DNA of 8,022 nucleotides from the NCBI GenBank assembly GCA_003161495.1, contig PMOP01000274.1, forward strand, positions 1-8,022, given 5' to 3'. The DNA is from Acidobacteriota bacterium. GTDB lineage: Bacteria; Acidobacteriota; Terriglobia; Acidiferrales; UBA7541. The notes under the pieces were generated by a model. The model ran no database searches, had not been told where the DNA came from, and saw nothing but the letters and a program-made list of their open reading frames with translations. Shown here one piece after another: positions 5,835 through 8,022 of the stretch. The stretch's first letter is position 1. The number at the start of each line of letters is the position of its first letter. Both the position numbers and the translations under genes were made by a program.

Positions 5835-6899
5835 GTGATTCAAACCGCTGAAAATCGATTTAGCAACATGTTGTTCTACGGCGTCGTGCTGTGTTTGGCG
5901 TATCTTGTCTTTCTGATTTTTCAGCCGTTTCTGGTGCCGCTGGGATGGGCAGCGGTATTCGGCGTCATCCTGTATTCCCTGAACAAGCGATTCGAGCGGA
6001 AATATGGCCCTACGCGATCGGCCGCACTGATCACGCTCGGCGTCACCCTGATTTTGATTGTTCCCGTGCTGCTGCTCGGGACGATGTTTGTCCGCGAAGG
6101 GATAGCCGCCGCCATGAGCATCCAGGCAGCCATGGAGGGCGGAGGGTACGGTTGGGTCAGCCACGCCTGGGGATGGCTTGGCTCGAAGATCGCGGCGGAA
6201 GGGATCATCATCGATGTGCCGGGCCTCGTTCGCCAGGGCGCCAGCCAGGCCGGGGAATACATGGCTACAGAACTTGGCCGGGTGATTCGGAATATCGTGG
6301 TTTTTCTGTTCGAACTATTCGTCATGCTGTTTGCGCTGTTCTACTTCCTTCGCGACGGCGATTCCATCCTGGACCGTTTCCGGCTTTTTCTGCCGTTTGA
6401 GGAGACGATGACGGAGCGGATGCTGGCGGAGGCTCGCGAACTGATTTTCGCGAGCGTTACGACGAGCCTGGTGATCGCGGCGGTGCAAGGATTTATTTGC
6501 GGGGCGGCTTTTGGAATTGTGGGCCTGGGTTCGCCCATCTTTTGGGGCGTGGTGATGGGCTTTTTGTCATTGCTTCCGGTCGTGGGCGCTTGGCCGGTCT
6601 GGATTCCCGCGACGATTTGGCTATTTTCAACGGGGCATGCCGGCCGCGCGATTATCCTGATTGCCATTTGCGGGGCGCTGGGCGCCACGATTGACAATAT
6701 TTTGCGCCCCGTGCTGCTGGGCGGGCGCGCTTCGCTGAATGGATTACTCATCTTCATCAGCGTGCTGGGCGGCATCGCCGTGTTCGGCGTGCTGGGAGTT
6801 GTTCTCGGACCAATCGTGGTGGCAACCACCGTGGGCATTCTGGATGTGTATTCCGGAAGAAGTGTGGCAGGGAGCGCGCTTAACATGCCAGTGCCGTGA
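5835..6899 (+). CDS. AI-2E family (PerM/TqsA-like) membrane transporter
   Basis: This is an integral inner-membrane protein of the AI-2E transporter family, named for E. coli TqsA, which exports the AI-2 signal. Other members are implicated in Na+/H+ exchange or are uncharacterised, so the substrate is unknown here. The 354 residues match the usual length. Likely membrane segments are about 12-30, 33-50, 62-86, 152-172, 206-230, 234-262, 270-287 and 301-335. Between the third and fourth lies the typical soluble helical stretch (about 88-150). Family signatures are FALFYFLRDG (166-175), LSLLPVVGAWPVWIPA (244-259), DNILRPVLLGG (287-297) and the glycine-rich VLGGIAVFGVLGVVLGP (310-326). A TGA at 5808-5810 in this frame makes the GTG at 5835 the first possible start. 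GGAAGGG (5814-5820) is 14 bases away, rather far, so the ATG at 5868 remains an alternative. It appears monocistronic. Confidence 0.9.
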   Translation: MIQTAENRFSNMLFYGVVLCLAYLVFLIFQPFLVPLGWAAVFGVILYSLNKRFERKYGPTRSAALITLGVTLILIVPVLLLGTMFVREGIAAAMSIQAAMEGGGYGWVSHAWGWLGSKIAAEGIIIDVPGLVRQGASQAGEYMATELGRVIRNIVVFLFELFVMLFALFYFLRDGDSILDRFRLFLPFEETMTERMLAEARELIFASVTTSLVIAAVQGFICGAAFGIVGLGSPIFWGVVMGFLSLLPVVGAWPVWIPATIWLFSTGHAGRAIILIAICGALGATIDNILRPVLLGGRASLNGLLIFISVLGGIAVFGVLGVVLGPIVVATTVGILDVYSGRSVAGSALNMPVP

Positions 6900-7009
6900 T
6901 TTGCCGATCGCTTCGCGCATTGCATCTTTAATTTGTGAAAAGGGGCTGCGGATCACTTGCAGATGGTGGAAATTGCGAATGCTGCGTGCATGCGTCGCCC
7001 TTCCGCCTG

Positions 7010-7018
7010 TGCTAGAGT
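7010..7018 (+). promoter_or_regulatory. Possible extended -10 promoter of the Lon-like gene
   Basis: TGCTAGAGT (TG, one base, TAGAGT) resembles the extended -10 before the zinc-ribbon gene; both read GTGCTA including the base before. No clear -35 is present. If used, transcription would start near 7025 and the leader of about 110 bases would contain the inverted repeat 7042-7116. Confidence 0.3.
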
Positions 7019-7041
7019 AACGCGCTTGGGGACGTTTTTTG

Positions 7042-7116
7042 AGTGGCGCATGCTTTAGCTTGCGGGGTTTAAGCTTTGCAAGGCCCCAAACCCCGCAAGC
7101 TAAAGCATGCGCCACT
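7042..7116. repeat. REPIN-like inverted doublet, 29-bp perfect arms
   Basis: Positions 7042-7070 and 7088-7116 are exact reverse complements over 29 bases, with a 17-base centre. Each arm has the GTGGCGCA head, an inner imperfect hairpin (GCATGCT facing AGCTTGC, with one T-T mismatch) and a GGGGTTT end. Compared with the doublet at 284-355, the arm shares 21 of 25 positions. It ends 19 bases before the ATG of the Lon-like gene, so it occupies that gene's leader. No T-run follows; a T-run precedes it at 7035-7040, which could help termination only on the minus strand. Confidence 0.82.
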
Positions 7117-7135
7117 GAAAGACGCAGATTCTACG

Positions 7136-8022
7136 ATGGCCATTAAACCCATGACATTGCTCGCCGGATTGCCTCCCGAAAAACTTCGGTGGAGGTGCGA
7201 TCCGGATTCCATTCCTTTTGCCACGACGGCCGAGGCCGAGCCGGTGAAGGAGTTGCTCGGCCAGGAGCGCGCATTCCGGGCGTTGAAAATGGGTGTCGAG
7301 CTGAACGCTCCCGGGTTCAACATTTTTGTGTGCGGCCTTGCGGGAACAAGCCGCGGCGGCACGATCACGCATTTGATCGATCAGATTCATCCTCCCGCGA
7401 AGGCGTCGCTCGATCGCGCGTACGTCAATAATTTCAAAAGTCCGGACCGCCCGCGCCTGCTGGCGTTGCCGCGCGGGCAGGCCAACAGTTTCAAGAAAGA
7501 CGTGCAAAGCGGCATTGAATTTTTGCGGCGGCGAATTCCGCAGGTGTTCGAGGGCGAGCCTTTCCAGCGGCAAAAGGCGCGCATCGTGGACCGCTTCACG
7601 GTTCGCGAAAAAGAATTGATGGACGATTTCACGCGGCGAATTGCACGCGAGCAATTCGCTCTGGGACACATGCAGGTCGGAGCCGTCGCGCTGCCGGAAA
7701 TTTTTCCGGTCCTCGAAGGGCAGATGGTACCGATCGAAGACATTCCGAAAATGGTGCACGAAGGCAAACTGGAAACGATGGTGGCCGAGGATTTGGAGCG
7801 CAAGTACGAACAGTTCCGGCAGGAGTTCACCGTCGTTTACCGGAAGACGCTGACGCTTTCGCGCGAGCTGGCCAGCGAGTTGAGCTATCTGGAACAGGAA
7901 GCGGCCTCGGTGCTGGTCGACGGCTTCATCGAGGAATTGAAGGAAAAATATTCGGGCAATCTGGTGGCGGAATATCTGGAAGAAGTTCGCCACAGCATTC
8001 TCGACAACCTCGATCCGTTCAA
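7136..8022 (+). CDS. Lon-like ATP-dependent protease (AAA_32 type), N-terminal part, runs off the right edge
   Basis: The first 295 residues are present. They match the N-terminal region of the LonB/YcbZ-like proteases: LAGLPPEKLRWRCDPDSIPFATT, written here in the family's order of Leu-rich start, RWRCD and F-x-TT. It continues with GQERA (42-46), ALKMGVELNAPGFNIFV (49-65), the degenerate P-loop GLAGTSRGG (67-75), YVNNFKSPDRP and the LPRGQ turn. A long helical insert with E- and R-rich coiled-coil character (about 125-290) follows. The Walker B motif and the C-terminal Ser-Lys protease domain would lie beyond the edge, so proteolytic activity is inferred from the family. The ATG at 7136 has only a weak GAAAGA upstream (7117-7122). 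The frame is open upstream into the inverted repeat, but the family start fits this ATG. It probably removes damaged or misfolded proteins in the cytoplasm. Confidence 0.88.
   Translation, partial: MAIKPMTLLAGLPPEKLRWRCDPDSIPFATTAEAEPVKELLGQERAFRALKMGVELNAPGFNIFVCGLAGTSRGGTITHLIDQIHPPAKASLDRAYVNNFKSPDRPRLLALPRGQANSFKKDVQSGIEFLRRRIPQVFEGEPFQRQKARIVDRFTVREKELMDDFTRRIAREQFALGHMQVGAVALPEIFPVLEGQMVPIEDIPKMVHEGKLETMVAEDLERKYEQFRQEFTVVYRKTLTLSRELASELSYLEQEAASVLVDGFIEELKEKYSGNLVAEYLEEVRHSILDNLDPF

Noticed and set aside
6341..6925. Minus-strand 194-codon frame opposite the AI-2E gene
   Set aside because: It is antisense to strongly conserved membrane segments; the Thr/Pro/Ser-rich translation is typical of a shadow.
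7100..7993. Minus-strand 297-codon frame opposite the Lon-like gene
   Set aside because: The plus strand matches the AAA_32 N-terminus in order and spacing. The minus frame is Arg/His/Gln-rich and begins inside the family domain.
1..8022. tRNA, rRNA, integrase, transposase or defence genes
   Set aside because: None of the expected motifs or folds was seen on either strand by reading. A covariance-model scan would be needed to exclude a small RNA.

Overview
The window looks like a piece of a GC-rich chromosome from the phylum Acidobacteriota, or a close relative. This is an inference from gene style and from the intergenic repeats, not from a marker gene. No rRNA, tRNA, phage, transposase or CRISPR is visible. 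Six full genes, one partial gene and one small gene with a GTG start are supported. They are separated by unusually repeat-rich intergenic DNA.

Layout from left to right. Bases 1-391 are a non-coding leader with a good sigma-70-type promoter (223-252) and a 25-bp perfect inverted repeat (284-355). Next comes a membrane-anchored periplasmic folding factor of the PpiD type (392-2308), with a likely terminator at 2398-2429. A second promoter (2511-2539) drives an unrecognised 140-aa protein (2598-3020). This gene converges with a 91-aa minus-strand protein that has a cupredoxin-like look (3024-3299). A 465-base gap follows, holding an inverted pair of the repeat that encodes spurious 'NTENTE' peptides. 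A class V PLP aminotransferase of the alanine/serine-glyoxylate type (3765-4976) and an unrecognised 124-aa protein (4986-5360) form a probable two-gene operon. The next gap (5361-5834) contains degenerate dispersed repeats and, on the minus strand, a 52-aa zinc-ribbon-like microprotein (5493-5651) with its own ribosome binding site and extended -10. An AI-2E/PerM-family membrane protein (5835-6899) follows. A 29-bp perfect inverted repeat (7042-7116) sits just upstream of a truncated Lon-like ATP-dependent protease gene of the AAA_32 type (7136 to the right edge).

The genes do not form one pathway. PpiD-like folding and Lon-like proteolysis both belong to protein quality control, but they lie 5 kb apart with unrelated genes between them. 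The most interesting structure is the pair of REP/REPIN-like inverted doublets. They are two diverged versions of one element (21 of 25 positions shared per arm), and each sits in the probable 5' leader of one of these two quality-control genes, within 19-36 bases of the start codon. I saw no previously undescribed multi-gene system.
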